Source of the DNA: Isoetes taiwanensis
Lineage: Eukaryota > Streptophyta > Lycopodiopsida > Isoetales > Isoetaceae
Reading direction: 5' to 3'
DNA length: 64,000 bases
Assembly: GCA_021234155.1 (NCBI GenBank)
Contig: JAJEKV010000103.1
Coordinates: forward strand, 1,488,001-1,552,000
Position 1 is the stretch's first letter. Each line of letters starts with the position of its first letter. The notes under the pieces were generated by a model. The model saw nothing but the letters and a program-made list of their open reading frames with translations, did not search any database and was not told the DNA's origin. This document shows, in pieces, positions 12,027 to 24,077 of the stretch. The position numbers and the translations under genes were made by a program.

Positions 12027-13643
12027 TGTGACGTTCCCCTAAAATATACGGCATACGTACGTATATTTTACGGCCACATCACCATACATTTCTACATCCC
12101 TAGACATACGTATATTTTACGGCCACATCACCATACATTTCTACATCCCTAGACATGTATAAGAACAATGTGGGGGTAATGACTAAGTTATCTATAACTT
12201 AGCCAACCTAAGGTAAGAAGCCATTTCCACATGGCCTCACCTTATAGGCATACCGCCACATAGACGCACCTATAGGAGCCAAGTGGCACTCATGTAAACC
12301 CTAACATATAAAAGGCTAAACCCTAAACCCTAGCCACTTTTGGCTCCACCAACCTCGGACCCACCCGGTTTGCGATCGAGTCTCGACTTGAAGACCGGTC
12401 TTCGACGGCTGAGGGTGCGGCAGCCGAGAGGAGGATCATCTTCTCCAACACTTGCCGGAGATGGAGAACCAAGGAGTAGCAATAGCGTCGTCGGGGGTAG
12501 GTATTTTGAATAGATTCCAAGTTCTGCAAGAGCCATTCTAGAACCCATTGTCTTGAACATGAACCCTAATCAATGAACCCTAACTATAAGTTAGATGTAT
12601 GTGATTAGGATTAGTTGTTATTCTCTTTTATTATCAAGATTATGTTGATATGATGTTGGTTGATCTCATATTTGCACCTCTTGTGTATTGGGAAGGGGGT
12701 AGAGACCTAAGTAGATGATGCTCCTAGTTTAGACCCACTAGTTCCCATTATTATGCGGCCTGTGCATAGAGCCCACCGGCTCACGGAGGCTATGGAGGAC
12801 GAGCACCACACAACGGGGTAAGTGGCAAAGTGGAGGGAGGACCTGGCGGCGCCGGCTCTTGGGGTCCCATAGCGGGCTAGGCTCATAGTCTGGTTAAACT
12901 TTGTGTGGGCGGGTATGGGTCGACACTTCTGGTCAATGGTGTCATGCGACTCTCAAGAGTTGCAAGTGTCACTTGGCTCTTGTTTTGGGGAGTTCGGTCG
13001 GTCTGAGGCGTGTGTCGCCACGATCCTCTAGCCGCCCATGGAGCCACTTGCCGGGAGGGGGGAGATGCAACCCTTCCTACCTCATCGGACCGGGGGAGAT
13101 GCAACCCGAGTAGTCTCGTTGGGTGATACCATGAGATTACGTCTCCGGCAGAGTTTCTGATCCGCGATAGAGCCCGATTTAGCCTATCCGCAAAGTATGC
13201 ACAGGGGGGCGGATGGAGTGGTCAACCCTAGCCATTGTCTATTGCCAGCCCAAGTCATTGCCATAACTTCGATTACGTTCTATCCGGAGGCCCCCAAGAC
13301 AATCGACTCCCCCTTGAGTCTGAGCCCTGGGTAGGAGCCTCTACTTGATGTATTTGACGCATTCATTGTATTGTTGTATTTGATGACATGGTTAGATGGA
13401 TTATCACTACCCTTCGAGGTAGTCTGTTGTTATTATTGCTAGTGCTTATGTTGTATATTTTGCTTCCGCTGATATAGGGAACCCATAGAGGACGGGACGA
13501 AATGACACCTCTGTGTCCTCTACTCGATCATCTGGACCCCAGACGCGAGTTAGACAGAGGGCCCATACGACGGGTGCCGTTGGATGGGGAAGGTCCTTCG
13601 ATGTATACGGCGGGCTGTCATATATAGCGCAAGGAGCGTCACA
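12027..13643 (+). repeat. 3' LTR of element 1
   Basis: Starts TGTGACGTTCC and ends GGAGCGTCACA, as in the 5' copy. It contains a tandem duplication of about 49 bp near its start (about 12059-12156) that the 5' LTR lacks. TATAAAAG is at 12307-12314. Differences between the LTRs are mainly one-base losses in CG- and CCG-rich runs rather than an even spread of substitutions. It is followed by CAGGGGTT, with no matching 5-bp repeat on the other side because the 5' flank is itself element sequence. Confidence 0.92.
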
Positions 13644-13649
13644 CAGGGG

Positions 13650-14280
13650 TTGTCAGACCTATACCTGGTCCATATGCTGTGACCGACTATAAGCCTAGCA
13701 CACTATAGAAGCTCCAGTAGCCACGCTTAACAAGGCTCCACTTCCACTTCTCCATTATGTCCGTTGTATAGTGCTCAATCTTGGCATGACATCCACAACC
13801 AGGTGGATTCTTGTACACATGCCGCATTTATTGGGATTTATGGGATTCTAGCTAGAAACATCTCTATTCCTACTAGCCTTTAGGTCTCTACCCTCCCTTA
13901 TCCCACAAGCACAAGAGGTGCAACAAAGGAACTACTATACATCATAAATCCATTTATAACTTCAAATAGAGCATCAATATAAGATTAATCATTCATCTAT
14001 GCAAACGAGGTTAATCCTTAACTAGAATCTCAAGCTAACTAAGCCTACTAATCAGTATCTGAGCCCGAATTTTGACTAACCCTAGATTAGCAAGTTCATG
14101 AGGGCCAATCGATTTGGCCCAAGTGGCACTTGCTAATTAACCTAATTAATCATTAATTAGCATATTCTAGTTATCAATTTCATAATTAGCTTATTTAATT
14201 AATATCAATTTAGCATAGCTAACTTTAGCCCTTTTGGTTTATTTTGTAAATGGTCAACGCACTATTACATCCCCATGGTG
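13650..14280 (-). repeat. Diverged antisense LTR fragment of the same retrotransposon group
   Basis: Read on the minus strand, this stretch shows blocks present in both LTR families: GCGGCATGTGTACAAGAATCC (about 13798-13828) parallels the LTR 2 block at 32463-32487. The segment around TAGGTCTCTACCCTCC (13881-13896) is the complement of the GGGTAGAGACCTA block. Similarity fades after about 14050. It abuts the 3' LTR of element 1, so it may be an older insertion into which element 1 landed. Confidence 0.55.
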
Positions 14281-14689
14281 ATGTGACATGTATTTGTATG
14301 TACAACATATCAATACGTGGAAGGTCACATGAGAATGGCTGAAACAGTAACATAAGAGGATTTTGTGCAAATGCATAGCTTGTTAAATGACGGACTTATT
14401 TCCGCTCTAAAGATGAAATATTTGGGATTAAAGTCACATAATAGAGGGTTGTCTATCAGTTTGAAGGAAGGAAGGAAGTATATTTTAATGTCCACGGAGG
14501 TCAACTGCCCTATGAGACGGTACATACAATATATCGGATAGTATCCAAACACAAAAGAAAACCACAGAAGCCCTGTACAATGTGTCTCTACCACTGGGAC
14601 AAACCCCCCATGTGGGAGGAAAAACCCTTGTAGTAGGCGTTCAAAGTCGCTATCTGGGTGCTCAAATTCGTTGTGCTATGAGGGACTCT

Positions 14690-16055
14690 CTGGCGGTGGA
14701 GACTTGCAGAATGTAGGACGCGAGACGTGCAACCATTGGCGAAGCCAGCAGTTGATGAATTGCTATCTCAGAGCATCTGAGATCGGCATGAGCTGCTCGG
14801 ATGTGTGCATATGCCGGACACTCCTGCAGAGCATGGTGTTCATCTTCTACTATCTCGCATGTGGCAAGACGGCATAATCTCTCATGCCGGAGATTCCCCG
14901 CCCTCCATCCGCACCCGGCGGCTGTCTCAATTCGCGAGATGGTGGGACCCCATCCCTAATTGCAGCTATGGCTCGCCGCTTCTTGGTAGAGATGTGTGCC
15001 TTCAAATACTGGTGGGGCCATGTTCAAGTGATCGGATTAACTCGTGTGGTAGTGCTCGCTTTGGGCTTTGCAAGAGTGGGTGCATCCCACGAGAGGCAAA
15101 GAAAGCGCCATTCAAATGCAGCTCCTGCTCACATATCCGCATATCCATAATCTGGCCGATATGCTCCTCGCCACACTCTCTTCAATCGTTATGCCCCTTG
15201 TGCCAATAATGAGTCTGGAGGGGAGACGTTGTGCATCTATTCTCGTCAACCTTATGGAAATACTCAAGGTGCTGCGCATAGCGAATCGCCGCGGGGCCAA
15301 AAGCCGGGCCTCATACAACAAAATCGGATAAGGCAATCGTGGTCGACGCCAGGCCGTATGTCGTGGAAGCCTTCGTACCCTCTCTAGCTTATCCCAAGTG
15401 CCCTTGCTAATCGCTGGCCCCTGACCTCTACCCCATACAAATCTTGGTTTAACGAGTGCTCTGAATGGTGTGCTTTGCGTGCCCAATCGCAGAGATCTAT
15501 TCTCAGAATAGCCTATTCTCAAGATTGCATCTGTGGGCTTTCCATCCCGCGCTGACCCTTCTTTCTACACAGTCATCCCATAGTATGTTAGCAGAAAAAT
15601 CGATTCCCAGATACTTAAAGGTCCTTACAACTTCCATCCTTTGTCCTCTGTAATAGAAGTCTGGGATATCACGCTGCGTAGACAGGATTGACAACTTGGT
15701 TTTCTGCTGGTTGACGGTCATTCCTGCTGTGTCATAGAATCGATTGAGAGCATCCAAATGTTCCTGCATATTCCTAGTTGTATGGGACAATAAGCCCAGA
15801 TCGTCTGCATAGAGCAACTGTTTTATTGTATATGCCTCTGGCAACTGCGGGCCACCACCTCCATGTTCTTGCATCCAGGTCTCCAACTTGTCAATATAGA
15901 GTCCAAAAAGCATTGGAGATAACGGACATCCTGTTTAACACCTATGGTGCTATTCACCAGGTGATCTGACGCAGGCAAAGTGGCATGTATTCCATCATAG
16001 AGCCGGTAGATGGCATTCTGCAAATCCTGTGGGACACTTCTGGCTTATTAGGTTG
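14690..16055 (-). pseudogene. 5'-truncated LINE, RT palm to zinc-binding tail (broken)
   Basis: On the minus strand, 16055 down to about 15500 encodes RT motifs: VPQDLQNAIYRLYDGIHATL, then VNSTIGVKQ, MLFGLYIDKLETWM, the catalytic LLYADDLGLLSHT and VNQQKTK. From 15500 to 15110 comes the region ALVKPRF...GTWDKLERVRR. At about 14880-14790 a zinc-like tail reads VEDEHHALQECPAYAHIR. A frame change near 15935 splits the IGVKQ-GCPLSP box. It belongs to the same broad LINE group as the fragments at 148, 10965 and 21258 but is a different family. Endonuclease and RT fingers are missing. Confidence 0.8.
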
Positions 16056-17637
16056 TTCTTGCTACTCTACATAGCCTCTGATCGAAGGAAACAATAATTG
16101 ACTTGTAAGGAAGTCTTGGATAAGGTTCAGGATCAAATTCTAGCATGACAGTTATTTAGAATATCCAACGGAGTGAAGGAATTCACAGATTCAGAAGCTG
16201 CCTGATCTACAAGAATGAGTAGTCTCGTGGCTGAAATCTTCTAGCTCAATTGATGCAGCCGAGGATAGATGCCACAGGTCTCAAAATAATTCAGAATTGG
16301 CTGTTGTGCAAATAGTTTGACTGCAGGCTTGCCGAACTGCTACTAATCGATGATATCTGGGGTCAGAAGTTGATCGTCTTGTTCAATACTACTGCCAATT
16401 TGCTCCTTTGTCTGCTATCAGGTCCATAGTTTGCCTATGGACACTAGCTAAAATAGTCAAGGTTCACCTTTTTGTCTCAAAAGGTAACCTTTATTGAATA
16501 AAGATATTGAACTCCTCCTTGGCTATATTTTGCTGCCCCCTTTCCGCATCCTCATCCTCGAATCTTAATTTGGTGTTAAGAACCTTTTATAGACTTAAGG
16601 TGCTCCTTTATATTTAATATCAAAGGTCCATAATAATCATAGTTATTCTCAATGGTTTATATGTAGTCATATGCGCGCTTGGAAAAACCTTAGGAATACA
16701 TTTATATAATATTTGTTGTATTTTGCTATCCCTTTCAATGTGGACCACTCCCCCATGTGTTGCTTCATAAAAATCCTTTCCTTTTTCAAGATAGTTCGTC
16801 CGTGATCATCAATGACCCGGTAGTGCTATGAACCTGCAAATGTCCAAAAATAATTATGGATATTTTTGTGCTTTCACAGGACCAGACATCCCTCGTACTT
16901 TCGCGGTATATTATTATCTTTCGTACCACTGTGGTACTACTTGATTGTATCTCCGCAATGCAGTGTATCTCTGCAATACAAATGGAACTTTTGTCAGGCC
17001 TATTGTGTTGCAATTGCAATTACCACTCTTCAAAAGTACACATCATGAACTCTTGTTCAAGCCTATTGTGCTGCAGCACAATTATTAATCTACCAAACGA
17101 CATTCACATCTAGTATACCAATCGTAATTACTAATCTACCATGGGTATATATATTAAAAAAATAAAAAATAAAAAACAAATAAAATTCTATTCTTTATTC
17201 CGTATTAAAAAAATCAACTTACAAATTTTTCCCATAAGTCCATACTATATGAAGCAATTTGAGATTTCGCATCCAGCTTTTGCATTCATAATTCTGATGA
17301 CTTATCCATGGATCAAAGAAATTCATTCTAATCATCTGGTAATAATATTCATCATCCTTAGCACTAAGAAATCCTGCAAATAATATCAAATATTAGTGTT
17401 GCCACGACCTTGCTATCCAACCGAGCTCTGAGATGTCCGCGATCTTATGCACGAATCCTTAATTGGTGATTTATATTCCAAGTAAGTCATATTGGCAATG
17501 TTATTAAAGTTTTAGCTCGATCTCTCCTCTCTCCCCCCTCCCCCCCAAATCCATAAAAAGTCTCACGTGTCTATATTGCACCACCCAATTTTCTCACTTT
17601 GATGAGCGTATGTTACAGAAAAAGTGGTCTTTGTTAG
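16056..17637. other. Intergenic, AT-rich; contains a dispersed repeat
   Basis: No protein-coding signal I would support. The segment 16590-16738 is repeated at 20684-20842. A C-rich tract lies at about 17528-17545. The rest is low-complexity AT sequence. Confidence 0.4.
16590..16738 (+). repeat. Dispersed repeat, copy 1 (about 150 bp)
   Basis: Starts TAGACTTAAGGTGCTCC and ends in TTGTATTTTGCTATC. A second copy at 20684-20842 has a small insertion. No inverted ends or coding content are visible, so class is unknown. The second copy sits directly after a foldback MITE and is followed by a CTATT-rich run. Confidence 0.8.
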
Positions 17638-17830
17638 CACTAGAGTTATCTCGGGGACTTTTCCTGATCCATGGACCAAAATTGATCCAGTTGACCCATT
17701 GCCACTTAAACCATTATATATGAGAATAGAAGTTTCAATTTCACAATATATCACTGCCATATCAATCTTTACTTGATTCTTAATGATCTTGGAGAATCTC
17801 ACAACCAATGAACTCACCTATATGTTGTGG
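17638..17830 (+). mobile_element. Left-end fragment of the TTAA-type element found at 40957
   Basis: Begins CACTAGAGTT and stays alignable for about 190 bp with 40957-41150, including the block AGAATAGAAGTTTCAATTTC and the end block AATGAACTCACCTATATG. The first four bases outside are TTAG instead of TTAA. The right end is absent, so this is a truncated and older copy of the family. Confidence 0.75.
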
Positions 17831-18039
17831 TGAATAAGCTGGTGCATGCTTCACTTTATAATATAGTAATAATATGGTGCATGTTCCATAATAGTAATTG
17901 ATAGGTAATCTACCATTACATCCCATGATAATGCCCACGTGCCAGCAGAACTATGTCATTCTAATATTGAAATAAGACATACCAACAATAGCATACCATA
18001 TCAAACAACCATTTGTAATCAATCTAACATTGAAATATC

Positions 18040-18180
18040 TAGCATTATAACAGGGGGTTAACTTTTGATATTTTATACGCTTTTCTATATGGTTTTTCTA
18101 TGATTTTGTTGTTGTATTCGAGTGCGCATACTAAATAGTATTTCTAGAGTGCATCAATTTTTAACCGTTGATTTGCGAGG
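18040..18180 (+). repeat. Repeat segment with an inverted copy at 31250-31386
   Basis: GCATTATAACAGGGGGTT at 18045-18062 and the block ACTAAATAGTATTTCTAGAG near 18130 recur as reverse complements at 31386-31250 in the same order. Similarity continues weakly beyond. The shared end (ATTATAACAGGGGG) could be the terminus of a DNA transposon, but I could not find a matching opposite end in either place. Confidence 0.6.
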
Positions 18181-18814
18181 CTGTGGTTTCTCTTTTGATT
18201 TTCACCCTTAAAAAAATCTAAAGCTACAAAAACTTTAGGGCTTTAGGGTTTGTGTAGGAAAGGAACTCGTGCTTGGGGATTGCAAACTTTAGGGCTTTAG
18301 GGTTTGTGTAGGAAAGGAGCAACTCGTGCTTGGGGATTGCTGGATTTCAAGCTTCAGCAAACCTGGATACCCTTCCATTCTAAGGTGGGATCTGGCAGTC
18401 GAGCTTTGGGCTTCCATGGTTATGGCGGATTTTTGGTACCCAAATCGGCAAATCTCTAAGATGTGGCTATGGCGTATCTGCGGCTTCTGGGCGATCAAAA
18501 CCTGCTGGGAAGAATACTTCTGGAGCCCCGACAGTGCAAATAATGCATGGGTTTGATTGTGGAATTCGTTCTGCTGCTCATAACGATTTCGCCACTGTTG
18601 CAGGCTCAACAGCGCAGAAGAATGTGGATCTGGCAAACGTGCTCCTATGGCCGCAACAGGTTTTTAAACAGATCTCACTCTTGTATTTGAAGGCTCCGAC
18701 ATATTTCTTCATTTTTGGAAAGGAATCTGCTCGAAAATTTTGTTATCTCATCTTCTAAGCAGACTTAGGCTGGCAGATCCTTCTATGTCGTTTATGCTCA
18801 GATTGCCTTGCAGG

Positions 18815-20082
18815 TGCTTTTTTAGATATGCTCATACTAGCATCAGGTTATCAATCTACTGGAGATCCAGTTTTATAGCAGCCTCAAAGCGTGAAAAGGG
18901 CATTTGAAAGGGCCACCATGTTTGAAGATCTCATGGCAAAATTTCCTGCGACCAAAGAGGGTGAAACATCTAAGGAAGCCTTTGATCTGGCTCTTTTAGA
19001 TCTCATGGATGCCACTCCTCACCCTCCAGGATTGCCAGTCTTGTCATCTTCTCTGCTCATCGAGGCTCAAAAACTTCTTGTAAGTGCTCTTACTGGTGCA
19101 TTTGGAATTGGCAATGGACAGCTTGTTCCTGTTATTGTGCTAGCCTCAGAATTAGACAAAGAGAGCACTTCTGTAGAATGTCCACATGCAAACCAAATGC
19201 GGAGCAGGAAGCGGTCTTTTGATGAAATGGAAGACGAAAGGCCAGAGAATCTACCAGCTAGGGTAATGGTTGATAAATTTGAAGAAGGAATAAAAGGGCA
19301 GTTATTCTCCTTGGTAGTGCAACAATTGAAGGATAGATATTCTTGTAAGACATTGGTGGAGTCCCTTAGTCGGGACTTAGAAATAACTGGAAGTTCTCTT
19401 GCCAAATGCGGCACAAGTGTTAAGGATTCTATGGATATTTGGAAGAGATCACTTGGAGCAAAACAATTCTGAGACATTTCTTGTCTGTCACTGTGAACAA
19501 TGGGCTAGAGAGAGTTTGTTGTATATCACTTCTGCGGAGACAATGTACAAGCTCATGGGAGGGATGATCGTTTTTAAGTCTGAAAGCGCACATTGGACAA
19601 ATGTTTTTGAACAGATACTAGCTGAAAATAATAAGCACTCAGAAATCAATACATGGGTTGATATTGCAGAGCTCTGTTGTCTGTGTCTGGCATCAGAAAG
19701 CTGGAGACAAATGCAAAACAAGTTACTTAATTTCTTACATTCTTATCTAGTTTTATCATCACAAAACCAATTGTCACGTTACTTTGATGGATGGTCGGAT
19801 GGATGGTGGGAAGAATCAGCATCTGCTTGTGGCCTTAGCGATTCTAAATGGACGTTGAGCATGAAAGATGAAGTTGAGAAATATTTGCTAGGTCATTTGA
19901 GATCAAAAGAGGGTTTGTGTTGGAATTTGCCACCAATCATTGCAGCATTTGCTTTGAGACATGGCTTGAGAAACATGCGATTGAGAAAGAAAGGTCAGGC
20001 CTGTGCTCGTGCCACTCATGTTGTAATACCCTATGTTGTAATACTTTATGAATGCTTTGCGGAAATAATTTGTTTGTCTTGA
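18815..20082 (+). pseudogene. Unrecognised conserved-looking protein, broken (possible host gene remnant)
   Basis: A coding-like stretch runs from about 18817 (LDMLILASGYQSTGDPVL, then an in-frame TAG) through 18891-19472 (FERATMFEDLMAKFPATKEG ... RSRKRSFDEMEDERPENLP). It continues in another frame from about 19455 to 20082 (SETFLVCHCEQWARESLLY ... FDGWSDGWWEESASACGLSD). Amino-acid use looks like a soluble helical eukaryotic protein. Upstream, TTGCAG at about 18598-18603 with a downstream CAACAGGT and the acceptor-like TTGCAG at 18809-18814 look like splice borders, so it may be a spliced gene that has decayed or has indel errors. I do not recognise the family. It ends before a foldback MITE. 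Confidence 0.45.
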
Positions 20083-20186
20083 TGTTATTGTGCTTTTTAG
20101 TAATTAATATTTAGGCCCATAAAGCTTACCTATGTTTGCTTTAGTTAGGGCCCGAAGGGCCCAAAAATGTTTTTAATATAACAATA

Positions 20187-20627
20187 ACACACAACTATCA
20201 TTAACATTATTAACACAAACCATTGCATTTAACACATTTAAATTAAAATCCCCCTTAAACCCCCTTTGGTTTGGGTGCATATTCACACGGGGGGGTTACG
20301 TAGGGCAGCGAGAGCTCCAAAAATATATTTACAATACATGTACAAAATTAACACCATTAAGTACATTCTCTCAAACCTTATAGTATTTTACAAACTTTAA
20401 TATACAGTAAACAAAAACTTGTACATGCATACCCCACAAACGAGGATCTCTATGTACGGTCCAGATCTTGGAATAAAGGGCAAATATGCCCATCCGACAG
20501 CTCTCGCTGCCCGGAGTAACCCCCCGTGTGAATATGCACCCAAACCAAAGGGGGTTTAAGGGGGATTTTAATTTAAATGTGTTAAATGCAATGGTTTGTG
20601 TTAATAATGTTAATGATAGTTGTGTGT
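20187..20627 (+). mobile_element. Foldback MITE, copy 1 (long terminal inverted repeats)
   Basis: Begins ACACACAACTATCATT and ends AATGATAGTTGTGTGT. The arms are inverted repeats of about 130 bp that include a TTAATTTAAATG-type run, the run AAACCCCCTTTGGTTTGGG and the GTGAATATGCACCC block, separated by a loop of about 180 bp. A second copy at 28198-28634 has its loop in the opposite orientation. No coding capacity. The flanking bases do not show an obvious target duplication, so the superfamily is unassigned. Confidence 0.85.
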
Positions 20628-20683
20628 ACCATCTCACGCGACCGTTTGTAATCAAGCATCTTCCAAAAAAAACAAGCAACACT

Positions 20684-20842
20684 TAGACTTAAGGTGCTCC
20701 TTTATATTTAATATCAAAGGCCCATAATAATCATAGTTATTCTCAATGGTTTATATGCAGTCATATGTCCCCTTTAAATATGCTCTTGGGAAAACCTTAG
20801 GAATACATTTATATAATATTTGTTGTATTTTGCTATCTCTTT
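20684..20842 (+). repeat. Dispersed repeat, copy 2
   Basis: Second copy of the repeat at 16590-16738, with an extra CCCCTTTAAATATG-type insertion after CAGTCATATGT. It runs into a CTATTTTATTCTATTC tract, a composition also seen at the tail of the LINE at 26241. Confidence 0.8.
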
Positions 20843-20875
20843 TCTATTTTATTCTATTCTATTCCTCAAAATATT

Positions 20876-21012
20876 AGAAAACTAGCATTCTTCACTTCTA
20901 TACTTATGTTATGCATATGTATATTTGAACATGAATGCACTTAGAAAACTAGCATTCTTCACTTCTATATACGTATGTTATGCATATGTATATTTGAACA
21001 TGAATGCACTTA
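20876..21012 (+). repeat. Tandem duplication, 67-bp unit, two copies
   Basis: AGAAAACTAGCATTCTTC starts at 20876 and again at 20943; the units run to TGAATGCACTT. The second carries three extra bases (TATACG for TAC). No coding content. Confidence 0.9.
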
Positions 21013-21257
21013 TAAAGGAAACACATGCCAGTCGTCGTGAAGGGGGGATGTAGTACACATAGGAACAATGAAGGTGGTTCAAGGAATAGTCAGACATAAC
21101 CAGGTGATTTATATTTCGGTCGATTGTGATGATTGTAGAATATTAATTTAATTATAGTTTGTAGCACTTGTAAGGCACTTTATGCAATGCAGCTACAAAG
21201 CAGAGTTGTATGACTGGCCCCATCTGTCCCACTTGTTCAGGGTTTTGGTGGAACCTA

Positions 21258-22140
21258 TTCTTTTATATGGGGTCAAAATCTGGGGTTCGGTCATATCCCC
21301 GGCCACGTGGAATGAATTGGAGCAGGTACAGAAGCCTTTCTGGCCTGGGTGCTCGGGATGAAGTCCACTGTTTCATATCAGATCCTCTTGCAGGAGACCG
21401 GTTTCTTAACTCTTCAGTGGGCCGCACTTGACCGCCACATTATTTACTTTCAGAAGGTGGCGGGTATGGGCAATGAACGTCTCCCCAACCTGGCTTATAC
21501 TGTGGCCATAGACCCACCGTGCCTCAAGGTATGTTGGAAGGAGAGGCGAGCACAATGGTTCTCCAGATGGGGAGTACAAGAGCATAGGCGCATCCAAGTT
21601 GAAACTGAAGAGGACCACCATCAGCTACGACAATACCTAGATTCTTGCTTCCTCAGCAAGCTTTGGGATACTGGTGCCCTTGAACATGTTAAGACATCGC
21701 ATTATAAGGTCCAGATCAACCCCACGCTTGCACGTGGTCTACAGCGCTGCCTCCGTGAACATTTGCCACTGAAAAAGCGTAGATTGATAGCTTCCATTCG
21801 CGCAGGTGCACATCACTTGCGAATTGAGACTGGCAGATGGACTGGGGAAGCACGGGAGGATGGACTGTGTCTGTGCTACCAACATGGTGCTATTGAAGAT
21901 GAAAGCCACACTCTATAACATTGTCCGGCATTCAGTCATATTCACGCCAACTATGCTCGGTTGATCCTGCCTAACCAGCAGCTGCATGCACTGCAATGTC
22001 AGTGGGCTCACTAGGATCTTATCTCTGGGACATCATGGATGCCCGCACTCAGTTATGTCCTCGAACAAGGCACGGAGGCACATCATGATGTACCATTGTC
22101 ATATATCATTGTACATTTTCTCAGCATACCTATTACTGCC
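21258..22140 (+). pseudogene. LINE ORF2 3' fragment, copy 3, free-standing
   Basis: Starts earlier in the RT than the two copies in element 1, with VEPILLYGVKIWG and SPATWNELEQVQ (21250-21335). It continues through LLQETGFLTLQWAALDR, GMGNERLPNLAY and the zinc-like tail CYQHGAIEDESHTL followed by a stop in place of Gln and then HC. The in-frame TAA at the LQHC position (about 21917) and other frame changes break it. It lacks the inserted duplication seen in copies 1 and 2, so it is closer to the source LINE. The family 3' end is about 22138, where similarity with the other copies stops. Confidence 0.8.
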
Positions 22141-23009
22141 TAGGTTTTTCCCTCGAAAACCCTCCGGGGCGGGGGGTTTTTTAACCCTAGCAGTAACATG
22201 CTTGTTGTATTCCTTGTTTGGGTCCCATTGGCCAATTGGTCTCCGAGGACGATAAAAATCAATTCAGTTCTAACAATGGGATGGTGTATAGGAATTGTAG
22301 CACCCATAAAAAAACAAATGAAGAAGCAAAAGAACATTGAATCACACCATCATCAAATGGATCAAGTGCTTATGTGTGTAAATTCTATATTGGCGACCCA
22401 AAAAATACAATCGCACCCAGCACCTAATGCGGCCAGCCTTGCACCGTGCATTAAATACATGCTTTATGCCCCCACCTATTCCATTAAATATCCTCTTTCT
22501 GTCCATAATCATTCCAAAGATAGAATTCGAGCTTGAAGCTTCCGCACCATGCCATTTGCTGGAAGCCCAAATTCTTACACGAGATGTGACGCTCCTCGAA
22601 CTTATACGATGCTCCCATCGTAGGCCATACTAAAGCTGGATATCTCAGATGGTTGCTTTTCATACAGAAAAGTACATGATGTTAAGTGTTTTGCATTGAT
22701 ATATTTTGTTTAGAACTAATCACTAAGTTTAGTTTTGATATATTTGCTAATGTTAAGCTGACGAATCACAGGATACTACACAGCAGATAGGCCAGTCATT
22801 CAGTACGGTTTTATTCTGTAAGTGTATTTTCAATGATTATCCTATAAATGTTATTTTTGAGGTTGATTTTTAGTGGTTGGGCAGAGAAAGAAATTCTCAA
22901 AAATAATTTGCAAGGTTTTTGATGTTTGTTTATCTAGCTCAAGATCTTCGTTCTATTTTAGGGATAGGTTCATATTCCATATGCTTTCCATTATTGTTGC
23001 TGCATGTCC
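22141..23009. other. Intergenic between two LINE remnants
   Basis: Contains a GC-rich run (TCCGGGGCGGGGGG, 22163-22176) flanked by complementary AAAACCCT and TTTTAACC-type bases. A loosely complementary counterpart lies at about 27548-27592. No supportable gene. Confidence 0.35.
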
Positions 23010-23015
23010 ACTTAA

Positions 23016-24077
23016 ATGAATAAAGATCTAATTCTGATCATAGCGTATTACCCACGGAGTAGTGACAAACTAGAACTGTTAGAATTAGGGGAGACCATGA
23101 TGAAGTGGAAGGAACAGGGACCAATGATACTAATAGGAGATCTAAATGCCAGGACAGGCCAGGAGCAAGCGCAATATACAAGCATAGATGAAACAAATGG
23201 ACAATGGATTCACACAGCAAGATCACAAGAATGGAACAGACAAACTGAGGACAAGGCAGAAATCAATGCGAAGGGAGAACTGCTGCTCGAGGTGTGCACG
23301 GCCACAGGGGCCATCATAGCCAATGGGGTACAGAGGTGGACAGGATCGGGGGAGTTCACGAGTCAGAACGCACACGGGAGAAGTATAGTAGATTACGTAA
23401 TACTGAATGAGCATGCAACGGACACAGTATCGAAAATTGTGACCCTAGAATGGCCAATTGGGAGGAGGGAAAGTCATAGACCCATGCAGCTGACAATTAT
23501 AGTGGGGGAACAACCTAAAACTGAAGGGCAACAGAGAAAGAAAAGAGACAGGGGAAAGCTGAAAATACATTTCCAAAACAAACACGCAGACACGTTTGTA
23601 CAATCCATCAAAGAAGAAATGGAAAAATGGAAGTGAGATGAGCACAGGGCAAATGAGAATGGGGATGCACTCAATGACATAACAGTGAAAGTGGCATTAG
23701 AAATTTTCGGGAAAAGAAGGAAGAGAAAGGGAAACAATGCCTTCAAGGCCTCAATCTGGTACGACAATGAATGCAGGGAACAGAAAAGGAAAGTCAAGGC
23801 GCTCAGAGGCAAGGAAACATATCAGAATGAAAGAGCGATATATCTGAGGTTACTGAAAGCAAAGAGAAACAAAAACCTGATGCAACACCAATGGGGACTG
23901 GCCAAGCTAATCAAAAAACAACCCCGCAAATTCTGGGGTGGATTTAAAGAGAAGGGACGGGGAATAGGGGAAGTGAAAACACACAAGGCGACATTGGAAC
24001 AGCCGGATGGGAGAATTACCTTGAAAAATTATATAAGACAGGGGCATCTCCGGCACCAATACCGGAACTGCAGATGA
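23016..24077 (+). pseudogene. LINE apurinic-type endonuclease domain and linker
   Basis: The APE-like endonuclease core is clear: IIAYYPR, ILIGDLNARTG (23100-23150; GDLNA is the active-site strand with the catalytic Asp and Asn), then GELLLEVCTATGAIIANG, HGRSIVDYVILNEHA and the final ESHRPMQLTI, where the His closes the site. The first motif with the metal-binding Glu would lie upstream and is missing. A TGA at 23634-23636 interrupts the linker, which resumes at 23685 in the same frame (ASIWYDNECREQKRKVK, typical of the region before RT). Confidence 0.85.

Larger units (their letters stand above)
1212..13643 (+). mobile_element. Ty3/gypsy chromodomain LTR retrotransposon, element 1 (decayed)
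   Basis: Two LTRs flank a 9.2-kb internal region with primer binding site, a remnant of an extra gene homologous to ORF2 of element 2, and degraded RT, RNase H, integrase and chromodomain segments in the normal Ty3/gypsy order. A captured LINE 3' fragment lies just before the 3' LTR. No recognisable capsid (Retrotrans_gag) domain or protease survives between 7690 and 8460, and the N-terminal half of RT is missing. The copy cannot be autonomous. The LTRs differ by many small indels and a 49-bp tandem duplication at the start of the 3' LTR. Confidence 0.9.

Noticed and set aside
14805-15331. Plus-strand open frames at 14805-15331
   Set aside because: They overlap the minus-strand LINE RT tail, whose minus-strand translation gives clear family motifs. 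The plus frames do not.
16490-16738. Possible CRISPR-like or phage-related repeat pair
   Set aside because: Just two dispersed copies with no spacer pattern; the genome is eukaryotic.
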